Source of the DNA: Bog-756 sp963738545
GTDB taxonomy: Bacteria; Actinomycetota; Acidimicrobiia; Acidimicrobiales; RAAP-2
Length of the DNA stretch: 64,000 bases
Direction: 5' to 3'
Assembly (NCBI GenBank): GCA_963738545.1
Contig: CAVTXA010000009.1
Location: 1-64,000 of the forward strand
Shown piece after piece: positions 51,938 through 60,529 of the stretch. Numbering within the stretch: the stretch's first letter is position 1; each line of letters starts with the position of its first letter. Position numbers and translations under genes: made by a program. Under the pieces are notes generated by a model, which was not told the DNA's origin, did not search any database, and worked only from the letters and a program-made list of their open reading frames with translations.

Positions 51938-52380
51938 CCTCACTCAGTACCGCCACCGTCGTCGGCGACGCCGCTCCGGCCGTTCCCGAGGAGTCGCTCG
52001 TGGCCGCGCGCGCCGCCGAGGCCAAATCGGGCGAGGACACCGCCGTGCTGGCCATGGGCGAGCTCCTCGGCCTCACCGACGCCTTCGTCATCACCAGTGG
52101 TCGCAACTCGCGGCAGGTGAAGACCATCGTCGACGAGGTGGAGCGGCAGGTGGGTGAGGGGTACGGTCGCAAGCCCGTGCGGGTGGAGGGCCTCAACGAC
52201 GCCCGCTGGGTGCTGATGGACTACGGGGACTTCCTGGTGCATGTGTTCCTCGACGAGGCCCGCGAGTTCTACGACCTCGAGCACCTCTGGGTCGACGCTC
52301 CCCGGGTCGCCTGGTCGGCGGACGCACCGGCGGGAACGGGCACGCCGCCCGATCTCTCGTTGACCCCCGACCCCCGGTAG
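51934..52380 (+). CDS. rsfS: Ribosomal silencing factor RsfS
   Basis: 148 residues from a TTG that overlaps the previous TGA (TTGA) and has AAGGAGG six bases upstream, so the rare start is well supported. The core is AAEAKSGEDTAVLAMGELLGLTDAFVITSGRNSRQVKTI, then GLNDARWVLMDYGDFLVHVFLDEAREFYDLEHLW, the complete RsfS/Iojap signature. It binds uL14 and blocks subunit joining when nutrients are low. nadD-rsfS pairing is widespread. It converges on the lipoprotein gene with no space between the two stops. Confidence 0.95.
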   Translation: MTSLSTATVVGDAAPAVPEESLVAARAAEAKSGEDTAVLAMGELLGLTDAFVITSGRNSRQVKTIVDEVERQVGEGYGRKPVRVEGLNDARWVLMDYGDFLVHVFLDEAREFYDLEHLWVDAPRVAWSADAPAGTGTPPDLSLTPDPR

Positions 52381-53067
52381 TCAGAACACCGGGGCCTGGG
52401 GCAGGTACGAGGTCCGGTCCACCGGGCCGGGCACCGTCGCCCCATTGGCCGTTGGCACCTCGATGGGCTGGTCGCCGATCTGGAAGACCACACCGGTGAC
52501 ACCGGGCAGTTGGGTGGCGGTGTAGACGACCTGGGCGATGGCCAGGGTCTGGTTGGCCCCCACCACCTGGATGGGATTGGTGGCGAAGTCGATGGTGGCG
52601 ATGCCTGCGGTGACCTTGGCCGACACCTTGGTCTGGGCGGGGGTGAGGAAGGTCTGGAGCCCGCTGGCCGACTCGCCCGCCTTCGGACCCTCGAGCAGTG
52701 CCTCGAGGACCTCGGTGAGGGTGGCGCTCAGGGTGGTGGCGGCGGGGATGCCCCGGGTCACGGGGGCCACGGTCTGGGTGGGGGCCACCAGGAAGATCAA
52801 CTCGGGCACAGCCACGGCCTGGGGCAGCGTGGAACTCGACGTGGTGGGACGGGCCGGGCTGAGGAGGTGGAACGGGACGTCCTTCTTGCTGATGGCGGTC
52901 GGCCCCCCCGTGGTCGGGATGCCGCAGGCGGCCGTGGCCACGCAGACCACCAGTACCAGTCCGGCCGCCATTCTCGTTCCGGTGCCACTGGCGCCGCGGA
53001 CGCCGGCCCAACGACTCCGTCCACGCGGGCCGGGCCGGCCATGGGGACACGGGGGTCGGTGCGTCAT
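52381..53067 (-). CDS. GerMN-domain lipoprotein (short LpqB-like)
   Basis: 228 residues. An Arg/Pro-rich start leads to a signal helix AAGLVLVVCVATAACGIP with a lipobox (TAAC). The mature part (about 65-190) looks like a GerMN (sporulation/germination) domain: ELIFLVAPTQTVAPVTRGIP, LTEVLEALLEGPKAGE, IATIDFATNPIQV, AIAQVVYTATQLPGVTGVVFQIGDQP. In actinobacteria lpqB follows mtrA-mtrB and its product tunes the MtrB kinase; here the gene overlaps the kinase stop by 4 nt. It lacks the long LpqB propeller, ending after the GerMN region. Confidence 0.85.
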   Translation of the reverse strand: MTHRPPCPHGRPGPRGRSRWAGVRGASGTGTRMAAGLVLVVCVATAACGIPTTGGPTAISKKDVPFHLLSPARPTTSSSTLPQAVAVPELIFLVAPTQTVAPVTRGIPAATTLSATLTEVLEALLEGPKAGESASGLQTFLTPAQTKVSAKVTAGIATIDFATNPIQVVGANQTLAIAQVVYTATQLPGVTGVVFQIGDQPIEVPTANGATVPGPVDRTSYLPQAPVF

Positions 53068-54626
53068 CCCCGGCCCTGCTCGTCATGGGGCTCCAGCGGC
53101 AGCTCGATGACGAACCGTGAGCCGCGCACCGGCGCCTCCTCGATCCAGATGGCCCCACCGTGCAGCCGCACGTGCTCAGCCACCAGCGAGAGTCCGAGCC
53201 CGGTGCCTTCGCTCGACTCGCGCCGGCCGGCCCGGCTGCCCCGGTAGAAGCGCTCGAAGAGATGGGTGCGGTCAGCCTCGGGCACCCCGGGCCCCTGGTC
53301 CTCCACGATGACCCGGATGCTGCGGGCCGGGGTGTCGATCGCAGTCGGGTGGCGGGCCACCACGACTCGGGTCACCCCGCCGGCATACAGCGTGGCGTTC
53401 TCCACCAGATTGGCCATCACCCGTTCGAACCGGCGCTTGTCCACCCGCAGGCGGAGCCCCTCCACGCCCGGCTCGACCTCCACCGGAAAGACCACCGCGG
53501 CCCGGTGACCGTCCTCGCCCACGGGGGCCGAGGCACCGACGGCCCGACGTACGAGCTCGCCGGGGTCCACCTCGTCGAGGGAGAGCTCGGCCGAGCCGGC
53601 ATCGAACCGGGAGATCTCGAGGAGGTCGTCCACCATCCGGGTGAACCGCTTGAGGTCTGCGTCCAACAGATCGAGGGCGCTGCGGGCCCGGGGACTCAAC
53701 TCGTCACGGTGCCCGTCGAGAACGCCCACCGTGGCCGACAGGGTGGTCAGCGGGGAGCGGAGCTCGTGGCTCACATCCGAGGTGAACCGGGCCTCTCGCT
53801 CGATCCGCTCCTGGACGTTGGCCGTCATCCGGTTGAAGGCCGAGGCCAACTCCAAGAGGTCCACATCGTCTCCGGCTTCGACTCGTGTATCCAGCTGGCC
53901 CCCGGCGATGGCCACGGCGGCGTCGGTGACCCCGGCCAAGGGTCGCAGGGCGCGGCCACTGGCCCAGCGCCCCAGCAGCGCCCCGGCCAACGTGGTGACC
54001 AGGGCCGCGGCGGCGAGAGCAAACGCGAGGGTCCGCAACGTGCTGGCCAGTTCGTCAAGCGAGAACACCTCGAAGTAGGCGGCATGTTCGGCCGGGAGCG
54101 GCACGCCGATCACGATCTGGGGGGAGTCGCCCAGGGCGAAGTACTGGGAAGCCGGGGTGCCGTGGAGTACGAGGGTCCGCAGGTCGGCCGGGATGGCACT
54201 CTGGCCCACCTGGATGGGGCTGGTGGCGTACCACTTGCCCCCGGCGTGGAGGACCGAGAGGGAGCCGGGCAGCGTGTCGATGGAGCCGATCAGCTGGTCG
54301 ACCTGGGTCCCCGAGGGCTGGGTGCCCGCAGACGGCAGGGCGCTCTTGATGAGGGAGGCGTTGGCGAAGGCCTGGCGCTGGTCGGTGCTCTGGTGCTCGT
54401 TCAGGAAGCTCTGCCGGGCGGCGAAGTAGGTGATGCCGGCCATGACGGCGGACAGGGCGAAGGCGCCGATGGCGAAGGTGAGCGTGACCCGGGCACGCAG
54501 ACCGAGGTTGCGGGACAGCTGGGTACGGTGGCGCCGACGCGTTGGGGTCTCCAGCACCATCGGCTGACTGGCGGGCGGCGCTGGGTCGCGGGCGTCCGGC
54601 GCGGTTGGGGACTCCGCCGGTGCCAC
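53064..54626 (-). CDS. MtrB-like sensor histidine kinase
   Basis: 520 residues. Two membrane helices (about 47-70 and 205-230) enclose an outer sensor of about 135 residues. A HAMP domain follows, then the H box FTSDVSHELRSPLTTL, N box VMANLVENATLYA, G1 VIVEDQGPGVPE, F box LFERFYRGS and G2 GTGLGLSLVAEHV. All are intact. The order regulator-kinase-GerMN lipoprotein equals mtrA-mtrB-lpqB, which controls cell wall and division in actinobacteria. It begins 3 bp after the regulator gene. Identity with MtrB rests on context as much as on sequence. Confidence 0.9.
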   Translation of the reverse strand: MAPAESPTAPDARDPAPPASQPMVLETPTRRRHRTQLSRNLGLRARVTLTFAIGAFALSAVMAGITYFAARQSFLNEHQSTDQRQAFANASLIKSALPSAGTQPSGTQVDQLIGSIDTLPGSLSVLHAGGKWYATSPIQVGQSAIPADLRTLVLHGTPASQYFALGDSPQIVIGVPLPAEHAAYFEVFSLDELASTLRTLAFALAAAALVTTLAGALLGRWASGRALRPLAGVTDAAVAIAGGQLDTRVEAGDDVDLLELASAFNRMTANVQERIEREARFTSDVSHELRSPLTTLSATVGVLDGHRDELSPRARSALDLLDADLKRFTRMVDDLLEISRFDAGSAELSLDEVDPGELVRRAVGASAPVGEDGHRAAVVFPVEVEPGVEGLRLRVDKRRFERVMANLVENATLYAGGVTRVVVARHPTAIDTPARSIRVIVEDQGPGVPEADRTHLFERFYRGSRAGRRESSEGTGLGLSLVAEHVRLHGGAIWIEEAPVRGSRFVIELPLEPHDEQGRG

Positions 54627-54629
54627 GGG

Positions 54630-55307
54630 TCAGACCGCCAGTTTGTAGCCCATGCCCCGGACCGTCAGGATGAAGCGGGGATTGGCCGGATCGGGCTCCA
54701 CCTTGGTCCGCAGCCGCCGCACGTGGACGTCGACCAGCCGTCCGTCGCCGAAGTAGTCGTACCCCCAGACCTGCTCGAGCAGGTGCTCGCGGCTGAGGAC
54801 CTTGCCCGGATGGTTGGCCAGCTCGCACAGGAGCCGGAACTCGGTGCGTGTGCAGTGGACCTCTTCACCGTGGCGTCGCACGACGCCGGCATCGGGTTCG
54901 ATCTCGACATCACCGAAGCTGAGGACGGAGTCGCCGGCGGCATCGGGACGGGATCGCCGCAGGAGGGCCCGGATGCGGGCGGCGAGCTCCTTGGCCACGA
55001 AGGGTTTGGTCACGTAATCATCCGCCCCGGCCTCGAGTCCGGCCACCACATCGTGGGTGTCGGAGCGGGCCGTGACCATGATGATGGGCACGGTGCTCTG
55101 GTGGCGGAGGGTCCGGCACGCCTCGAAGCCGTCGATGCCCGGCAGCATGAGGTCGATGAGGACCAGTTCGAAGGGCTCTTCGGCGAAGCGGCCCACGGCC
55201 TCTTCGCCGCTGGCCACGTCCTCCACCGTGTACCCCTCGTCCTCCAGGGCCAGGCGCATGGAGGACCGGATCCGCTCGTCGTCCTCGACGATCAGGATGC
55301 GGCTCAT
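54630..55307 (-). CDS. OmpR-family response regulator (MtrA-like)
   Basis: 225 residues. The receiver has ILIVEDDERIR, the phospho-acceptor Asp in LVLIDLMLPGIDG, Thr/Ser in IIMVTARSD and Lys in YVTKPF. The winged-helix DNA-binding domain follows (CTRTEFRLLCELANHPGKVLSREHLLEQVWGYD, VDVHVRRLRTKVE). MtrA proteins have this exact VWGY-VDVHVRRLR region. The ATG is 6 nt downstream of CATGAT, a -10-like hexamer, suggesting a leaderless operon mtrA-mtrB-lpqB. Confidence 0.92.
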   Translation of the reverse strand: MSRILIVEDDERIRSSMRLALEDEGYTVEDVASGEEAVGRFAEEPFELVLIDLMLPGIDGFEACRTLRHQSTVPIIMVTARSDTHDVVAGLEAGADDYVTKPFVAKELAARIRALLRRSRPDAAGDSVLSFGDVEIEPDAGVVRRHGEEVHCTRTEFRLLCELANHPGKVLSREHLLEQVWGYDYFGDGRLVDVHVRRLRTKVEPDPANPRFILTVRGMGYKLAV

Positions 55308-55313
55308 GCTCCG

Positions 55314-55319
55314 ATCATG
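55314..55319 (-). promoter_or_regulatory. Leaderless -10 (CATGAT) of the mtrA-like operon
   Basis: CATGAT on the minus strand ends 6 nt before the ATG at 55307. It differs from the TANNNT pattern only in its first base. Confidence 0.4.
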
Positions 55320-55361
55320 GCACGACCGTCACGCCCATCGGGGGCAGTCGGGCGGGCCCGG

Positions 55362-57062
55362 TCAGGACTTGAGCCAGATCTGGGTGGGGTAGATCGAGCC
55401 ACCGATCAAGGGGAACGCCTTGCCCCCGGCCGGCGTGGTCGGGTTGGCGAAGTTCTGCACTTTGGACTGGGCGGCGACGGCCCAGGTGGCCCGGTCGAAC
55501 CAGACGTAGGGGATGTCCTGGCCCATCAACTTGCTGACCTGCTGGTAGGCGGCGGTCTGGTCGGCCTTGGCAGGCGACTGCCGCCCCTTCAGCAGCGCAG
55601 CCTGCATCTTGGGGTCGGTGTTGCGGGCCATGTTGATCGAGAACACCGGGGTGTTGGCGTTGGTGGGGCTCCAGAAGATGTAGTTGAGATCGGGGTTGAC
55701 CGCCCCGAACTGCCGCCACACCTGGGCCTGGAACGAACCGAGCAGGGCCGTGTTGATGATGTTGGCCTGCTGGATGGGTGTCAGCGTGACCTGCATGCCC
55801 ACCGTCTGGAGCTGCTGTTGGAGGTACTCGGCGATCTTCGTGGTGCTGGCGTCGGGGGTGTGGTTGAGGGTGAACGACACCGGCTTCCCGGTCGACTGGG
55901 CCACCTGCTTGACCAGCGCCCTGGCCTTGGAGGCGTTGTAGACCGGGTAGCCGTTGTTGGCCACGAAGTAGGGGGAGCCCTTGGCGAACGGCCCGTTGGA
56001 GGTGGCGTTCACGCCCTTGTCGATGACCTGCACGTACTGGGCCGAGCTGACGGCGTAGGCCATGGCCTGGCGCAGCTTCAGGTTGTTGAAGGGGGGCTTG
56101 GACAGATTGAGGAGGATGCAGCCCATGTCCGGTTCGCCGGCCACGTTCTTCGAGTCGTCGATGTAGGCCAGGGAGGAGTTGGCCCGCAGCTGGGTGATCA
56201 CCTCGGGCGTGTCGGAGTGCATGATGTCCACCGAACCCGAGTTGAGGCTGGCCAGGAGCTGGTCCGGGTCGGGGATGGGCTTGTAGGTGATGGAGTCGAG
56301 GTAGGGGAGGCCCGGGCGCCAGTAGTGGGGATTCTTGGTGGCGGTGAAGTGGTCGTTGGGCGTCCACTCCTGGAAGACGAACGGACCGGTGCCCACCGGG
56401 TTGGTCTGGCTGTTGGTGGCCAGCCACGTGGGCTCGGCGATGAAGGCGAACTGACCGCCGATCCCGCCGGTCAGGTAGTAGTTGAAGGGCACCCACGGTG
56501 ACTTCATGGTCAGCGTCACCACCAGGGGGCTGGTCACGGTGACGGTGGCCAGGTTGGTGAGGGCGGGTCCGGTGAGCGTGGAGGTCTTGTGGGCGTTGAA
56601 GTTGGCGGCCACGGCGGCGGCGTCGCAGGGGGCCCCGTTGTGGAACTTCAGGTTGGGCCGCATGGTGATGGTCCACACCGTGTAGTCGGCATTGGCGGTG
56701 ACCGACTGGGCCAGGTAGGGCTGGGGGACACCCGAGGCACTGAGGATCATCAGCGAGTCGAACACGGTGCGGGCGTAGATGATCCCGACCTCGTCGAAGG
56801 TGCCCTGGGTGGGGGAGAACCCCTTCTCCTCGGCGTCCACCCCGAAGATCAGCGAGCCGCCCTTCGTGGGCTTGGCCGTTGACACCCCGTTGGGGTGGGA
56901 GGCGTCGGCCGAGGAGCCCGATCCCGAGCCTTTGGACGGCCCCGAAGCAGACCCCGAGCCCCGGCTGGCTAGGAGGCCTCCGGTGGTGGCCACCACGGCA
57001 AGGCCGGCCCCGGTGGCCGTCCCGCGGGCCAGAAAGGATCGGCGGTCGATGCGATCAGTCAT
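55362..57062 (-). CDS. ABC transporter substrate-binding protein, family 5 (peptide/nickel type)
   Basis: 566 residues. The N-terminus DRIDRRSFLARGTATGAGLAVVATTGGLLA is a Tat signal with twin arginines, followed by a Ser/Gly linker. The SBP_bac_5 body is clear: GGSLIFGVDAEEKGF, YARTVFDSLMILSASGVPQPYLAQSV, TMRPNLKFHNGAP, YKPIPDPDQLLASLNSGSVDIM, LRQAMAYAVSSAQYVQVI. Cytoplasmic folding before export suggests a cofactor or metal ligand, or simply Tat preference. The permease and ATPase genes are not next to it, so it is an orphan binding protein. AAGGGGGGAAC precedes the ATG. Confidence 0.9.
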   Translation of the reverse strand: MTDRIDRRSFLARGTATGAGLAVVATTGGLLASRGSGSASGPSKGSGSGSSADASHPNGVSTAKPTKGGSLIFGVDAEEKGFSPTQGTFDEVGIIYARTVFDSLMILSASGVPQPYLAQSVTANADYTVWTITMRPNLKFHNGAPCDAAAVAANFNAHKTSTLTGPALTNLATVTVTSPLVVTLTMKSPWVPFNYYLTGGIGGQFAFIAEPTWLATNSQTNPVGTGPFVFQEWTPNDHFTATKNPHYWRPGLPYLDSITYKPIPDPDQLLASLNSGSVDIMHSDTPEVITQLRANSSLAYIDDSKNVAGEPDMGCILLNLSKPPFNNLKLRQAMAYAVSSAQYVQVIDKGVNATSNGPFAKGSPYFVANNGYPVYNASKARALVKQVAQSTGKPVSFTLNHTPDASTTKIAEYLQQQLQTVGMQVTLTPIQQANIINTALLGSFQAQVWRQFGAVNPDLNYIFWSPTNANTPVFSINMARNTDPKMQAALLKGRQSPAKADQTAAYQQVSKLMGQDIPYVWFDRATWAVAAQSKVQNFANPTTPAGGKAFPLIGGSIYPTQIWLKS

Positions 57063-57117
57063 GTTCCCCCCTTGTCCGTCGCCGGAAGGCTTCCGTCGTC
57101 GGCGTCAATCCGTCGTG

Positions 57118-57150
57118 TGCACCTGCACCTGCACCTGCACCTGCAACTGC
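57118..57150. repeat. Hexanucleotide microsatellite
   Basis: Four perfect TGCACC units are followed by TGCAAC and TGC, in the gap between the binding-protein gene and the recombinase gene. The rest of the 445-bp gap (57063-57506) has no gene I can support. Confidence 0.8.
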
Positions 57151-57494
57151 GTGGCCACCAGGGTGGCGCCATCGCCGGTCTGACCAGCGACGGCATGACG
57201 ATAGCCCTACCCAGGTGCGGTTGCCCGGCACCCCCGCTAGTGCTTCGGCGGGCCCCGACTCGGGTCGTCCGTCACCGCCCCGGGCCCACGCCGTCCCGTG
57301 GGTCGTCCGGAGGGCCTCCCCATCGGCCCCCGGGGCCGCCCCGCGTCCCCGGTGGGGACGCGGCCCGGTCTGCTGGGACCGACGGCTGGCCGACCCCACC
57401 AGGTCGGCCGGCGTGCTGGGGTGGATGTCCATCGGGGTCCCGAGGTGGCCGATCGCCTCCGGCGGGGATACGCCTCCGCCGAGAGTCCGACCGA

Positions 57495-57500
57495 TACGCT
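57495..57500 (+). promoter_or_regulatory. Leaderless -10 (TACGCT) of the Xer gene
   Basis: TACGCT ends 6 nt before the GTG at 57507. Confidence 0.6.
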
Positions 57501-57506
57501 GGATCG

Positions 57507-58388
57507 GTGCCCTGGGAGATCGATGCCTACCGCCGGTCGGTGGGCGGGCTGTCCCCGGCCTCGGTCCGGGCCTACGCCACCGACGCCGGCCGGTTCGCCG
57601 AGTGGGCCGAGCGTGGTGGGGCGCAGGGGCCGGCCGACGTCGACCGGATCATCCTCCGGCGGTACCTGGCCTTCCTGGCCACCCGGCGCTACTCGAAGGC
57701 CACCATCGCCCGCACCGCCGCCTCCCTCCGCTCCTACTTCGGCTGGTGCACGACCCGGGGGCTGATCACCACCGACCCCTCGTCCCGGCTCTCGGCCCCC
57801 GCCCCCGACTCCCGCCTGCCCCGGGTGCTCGGCCACGCCGAGCTGGACCATCTGTTGGAACCCGACCCCGAGCCCGGGACGGGCCAGCCCGCCGAGATCG
57901 ACCGGCGCGACGACGCCGTGCTGGAGCTGCTCTACGGGAGTGGGATCCGGGTGGCCGAGCTGTGCGGCCTCGACGTGGCTGACGTGGACCTGCCCCACCG
58001 AGTGGTCAGCGTGCTCGGCAAGGGGAACAAGGAGCGCCAGGTGCTGATCCACGATCGCTGCGCTTCGGCCCTCGAGGCGTGGCTCGGTGGTCCCCGGGCG
58101 ACCCTGGCCACCGGGGAAAGCCCAGCCCAGGCCCTGTTCTACAACCGGCGGGGGCACCGGCTCGGGCCCCGGGACGTACGGCGGATACTCGACCGTCGTT
58201 CACCGGTTCCCACCCACCCCCATGCCCTTCGCCACAGCTTCGCCACCCACCTGCTGGATGGAGGCGCCGACCTGCGGGTTGTACAGGAACTTCTGGGTCA
58301 CGCCAGTCTTCAGACCACACAGGTCTACACTCATGTAAGCAAAGAGCGGCTGCTCACCGTGTATTCGGGAACCCATCCACGGGCCTAA
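57507..58388 (+). CDS. Tyrosine recombinase XerC/XerD-like
   Basis: 293 residues, typical of Xer proteins. The SAM-like core-binding domain fills 1-90 (WEIDAYRRSVGGLSPASVRAY). The catalytic residues are Arg in GSGIRVAELCGLD, Lys in VLGKGNKERQV, the HxLRHSFATHLL box (His, Arg), His in LLGHASLQTTQVYTHVS and the nucleophile Tyr in VYTH. It resolves chromosome dimers at dif. Its place between a sigma factor and rpsB upstream genes matches actinobacterial order, supporting a chromosomal XerC-type protein rather than a phage integrase. The start is set by the -10 element. The sigma factor begins 8 nt after its stop. Confidence 0.92.
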   Translation: MPWEIDAYRRSVGGLSPASVRAYATDAGRFAEWAERGGAQGPADVDRIILRRYLAFLATRRYSKATIARTAASLRSYFGWCTTRGLITTDPSSRLSAPAPDSRLPRVLGHAELDHLLEPDPEPGTGQPAEIDRRDDAVLELLYGSGIRVAELCGLDVADVDLPHRVVSVLGKGNKERQVLIHDRCASALEAWLGGPRATLATGESPAQALFYNRRGHRLGPRDVRRILDRRSPVPTHPHALRHSFATHLLDGGADLRVVQELLGHASLQTTQVYTHVSKERLLTVYSGTHPRA

Positions 58389-58396
58389 GGGGACAA

Positions 58397-59332
58397 TTGC
58401 CTACGAAATTGGACACGGCGGGACACGGCATCGACGGGTTGTGGGCCGAGTACAAGAAGACCGGCAACCGTGCCCTGCGGGATCAGTTGATCGTCCACTA
58501 CGCCCCGGTGGTCAAGTACGTGGCCGGACGGGTGTCGGTGGGGTTGCCCCGCCACGTGGACGAGGCCGACCTGGCCAGCTACGGCATCATCGGTCTCATC
58601 GACGCCATCGAACGATTCGAGCCGCAGCGCAACATCAAGTTCGAGACCTACGCCATCCCCCGCATCAAGGGCGCCATCATCGACGAGTTGCGTTCGATCG
58701 ACTGGGTGCCGAGGTCGGTCCGAGCCAAGGCCCGGGCCGTCGAGCAGTCCTACTCCAAGCTCGAGGCCACGCTGCACCGGACGCCGACCGACGCCGAGGT
58801 GGCCGCCGACCTCGAGATGACCGACGCCGAGTTCCAGACGGCGCTGCGCAAGATCTCCTTCGTCGGTGTGGTCGCCCTCGACGAGGTGTTCCGGGGCGGG
58901 GACCGCTCGGATCGCTCCACGCTGGGCGAGACCCTGCCCGACAGCACGGCCGGGCCGATGGACACCTTCGAGGTGAAGGAGACCAAGGAGGCGTTGATCA
59001 ACGCCGTGGGCCAGATGGCCGAGCGGGAGAAGACGGTCCTCACCCTCTACTACTACGAAGGTCTGACCCTGGCCGAGATCGGCGACATCCTCGGCGTGAC
59101 CGAGTCCCGGGTGTGCCAGATCCACACCAAGGCGGTACTGCAGCTGCGGGCCAAGCTCGCCGATCGCCCCGAGGCGGCGGGCCGGCGGGCACCCACACCC
59201 AAGACGAAGTCGTCGACGGGCACGAGCGGCGAGGGCACCGCCGGTCGTCGCGGCGCGGAGACCAAAGCGGGCGGCACGGCCGCTGCGGGGGCCAAGGCGC
59301 CCAAACGGGTACCGACCTCGGCCACCGGCTGA
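58397..59332 (+). CDS. RNA polymerase sigma factor, FliA/WhiG family
   Basis: 311 residues from a TTG preceded by AAGGGG at a good distance. Region 2 contains LIVHYAPVVKYVAGRVSVGLP and the -10 recognising RFEPQRNIKFETYAIPRIKGAIIDELRSIDWVPRSVR, diagnostic of the sigma-28 FliA/WhiG group. Region 4 has LTLYYYEGLTLAEIGDILGVTESRVCQIHTKAV, a helix-turn-helix. A tail of about 60 Lys/Thr/Gly/Ala-rich residues follows. In Streptomyces whiG lies a few genes before rpsB-tsf-pyrH-frr, as here. No flagellar or sporulation genes are in the window, so the regulon is unknown. Confidence 0.93.
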   Translation: MPTKLDTAGHGIDGLWAEYKKTGNRALRDQLIVHYAPVVKYVAGRVSVGLPRHVDEADLASYGIIGLIDAIERFEPQRNIKFETYAIPRIKGAIIDELRSIDWVPRSVRAKARAVEQSYSKLEATLHRTPTDAEVAADLEMTDAEFQTALRKISFVGVVALDEVFRGGDRSDRSTLGETLPDSTAGPMDTFEVKETKEALINAVGQMAEREKTVLTLYYYEGLTLAEIGDILGVTESRVCQIHTKAVLQLRAKLADRPEAAGRRAPTPKTKSSTGTSGEGTAGRRGAETKAGGTAAAGAKAPKRVPTSATG

Positions 59333-59384
59333 GGCCACCACCCGCCCCGGACCCACGCGAGTGGAGCGTCGGGGGTCGAGGCAC

Positions 59385-59390
59385 TACCAT
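59385..59390 (+). promoter_or_regulatory. -10 (TACCAT) of rpsB-tsf
   Basis: TACCAT would start transcription near 59397, giving a 120-nt leader before rpsB, in contrast to the leaderless genes around it. Confidence 0.4.
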
Positions 59391-59457
59391 GGAGGGGCCT
59401 CGTCAACCGGCGAGGCGCACGAGCGGTATCGAAGCCGTACCCGGCCGCGTCCACGGT

Positions 59458-59475
59458 CGCCCCTCACCAGGGGCG
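59458..59475 (+). promoter_or_regulatory. Leader hairpin upstream of rpsB
   Basis: CGCCCCT-CACC-AGGGGCG is a perfect 7-bp stem with a 4-nt loop, 42 nt before the rpsB start. It could take part in S2 autoregulation. Confidence 0.4.
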
Positions 59476-59516
59476 TTGTGGTCGGGATGAACCAACCGTC
59501 ATGAAGGAGCAGTCAG

Positions 59517-60527
59517 ATGGCCGTCGTCACCATGAAGCAGTTGCTGGGCGCGGGTGTCCACTTTGGGCACCAGACCCGCCGGTGGAACCCGAAGATGCGT
59601 CGGTTCATCCTCGGCGAGCGGAACGGGATCTACCTGATCGACCTCCGCCAGACCATGAAGGGCATCGAGGAGTCCTACGGGTACATCCGTGACCTGGTGG
59701 CCGGGGGCGGGACCATCCTCTTCGTGGGCACCAAGAAGCAGACCCAGGGCCCGGTGGCCATCTACGCGGACGCCTGCGGTATGCCCTACGTGAACGAGCG
59801 CTGGCTGGGCGGCATGCTCACCAACTTCCAGACGGTCTCGACGAGGGTGAAGCGCATGAAGGAGTTCGAGGCCATGCAGAAGGCCGGCGACTTCGACGCC
59901 ATGCCCAAGAAGGAGGCCCTGCGCCACACTCGTGAGCTCGAGAAGCTCCAGCGGAACCTGGGCGGCATCCGGGGACTGGACAAGCTGCCCGACGCCATCT
60001 TCGTCATCGACACCAAGAAGGAACACATCGCGGTGACCGAGGCCAACAAGCTCGGCCTGCCGGTCGTGGCCGTGGTCGACACCAACTGTGACCCCGACGT
60101 GATCACCCACGTCATCCCCGGGAACGACGACGCCATCCGGTCGGGAGCACTGCTCTGCCGAGTCGTGGCCGACGCGGTCGTCGAGGGCAGGTTCATCGCC
60201 CAGCAGCGGCCGGCGCCGGCGGCAGCGGCCGCTGCCCCCAGCTCTGCTCCGATCCCACCGCCGCCCGCCACGCCACCGGCCGCGGTCGCCCCGGAGGCAA
60301 CTCCCGCCGACACGCCGGCCGCGCCCGAGGCCACCACAGCCGAGGCGGTAGCCGCCGCGCCTGCCGTCGACACCGCGCCACCCGCAGCCACGCCACCTGC
60401 AGCCACCGCACCTGAGCCGGCGGCGGCCGAGACGCCCGTGGCCGCCACACCCGCCCCTGAGGCCCCTGCCGCCCCAGCCCCCGAGGTTGCCGCGGAGGCG
60501 CCGGCCGCACCGACCGAGGAGGTCTGA
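59517..60527 (+). CDS. rpsB: 30S ribosomal protein uS2
   Basis: 336 residues; the S2 fold ends near 235. It opens VVTMKQLLGAGVHFGHQTRRWNPKMRRFI, has the coiled region RVKRMKEFEAMQKAGDF and closes PVVAVVDTNCDPDVITHVIPGNDDAIRS. The last 100 residues are almost only Ala, Pro, Thr, Val and Glu, far beyond the usual S2 tail. AAGGAG lies before the ATG. tsf follows 2 bp later, the classic rpsB-tsf operon. Confidence 0.96.
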   Translation: MAVVTMKQLLGAGVHFGHQTRRWNPKMRRFILGERNGIYLIDLRQTMKGIEESYGYIRDLVAGGGTILFVGTKKQTQGPVAIYADACGMPYVNERWLGGMLTNFQTVSTRVKRMKEFEAMQKAGDFDAMPKKEALRHTRELEKLQRNLGGIRGLDKLPDAIFVIDTKKEHIAVTEANKLGLPVVAVVDTNCDPDVITHVIPGNDDAIRSGALLCRVVADAVVEGRFIAQQRPAPAAAAAAPSSAPIPPPPATPPAAVAPEATPADTPAAPEATTAEAVAAAPAVDTAPPAATPPAATAPEPAAAETPVAATPAPEAPAAPAPEVAAEAPAAPTEEV

Positions 60528-60529
60528 CC

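Noticed and set aside
53160..56501. 1113-codon open frame on the + strand
   Set aside because: It lies antisense to the mtrAB-lpqB-like operon and the binding-protein gene, all with clear domains. Its Gly/Val/Asp-rich translation is a shadow of high-GC coding sequence.
57507..58388. Integrase of a mobile element
   Set aside because: Its place before a WhiG-type sigma and rpsB, the standard Xer length and the absence of element genes or attachment repeats point to a chromosomal Xer recombinase.
59397..59516. Known riboswitch or r-protein leader in front of rpsB
   Set aside because: Only one simple hairpin is evident by eye; I could not match it to a described leader family, so it is reported just as a hairpin.
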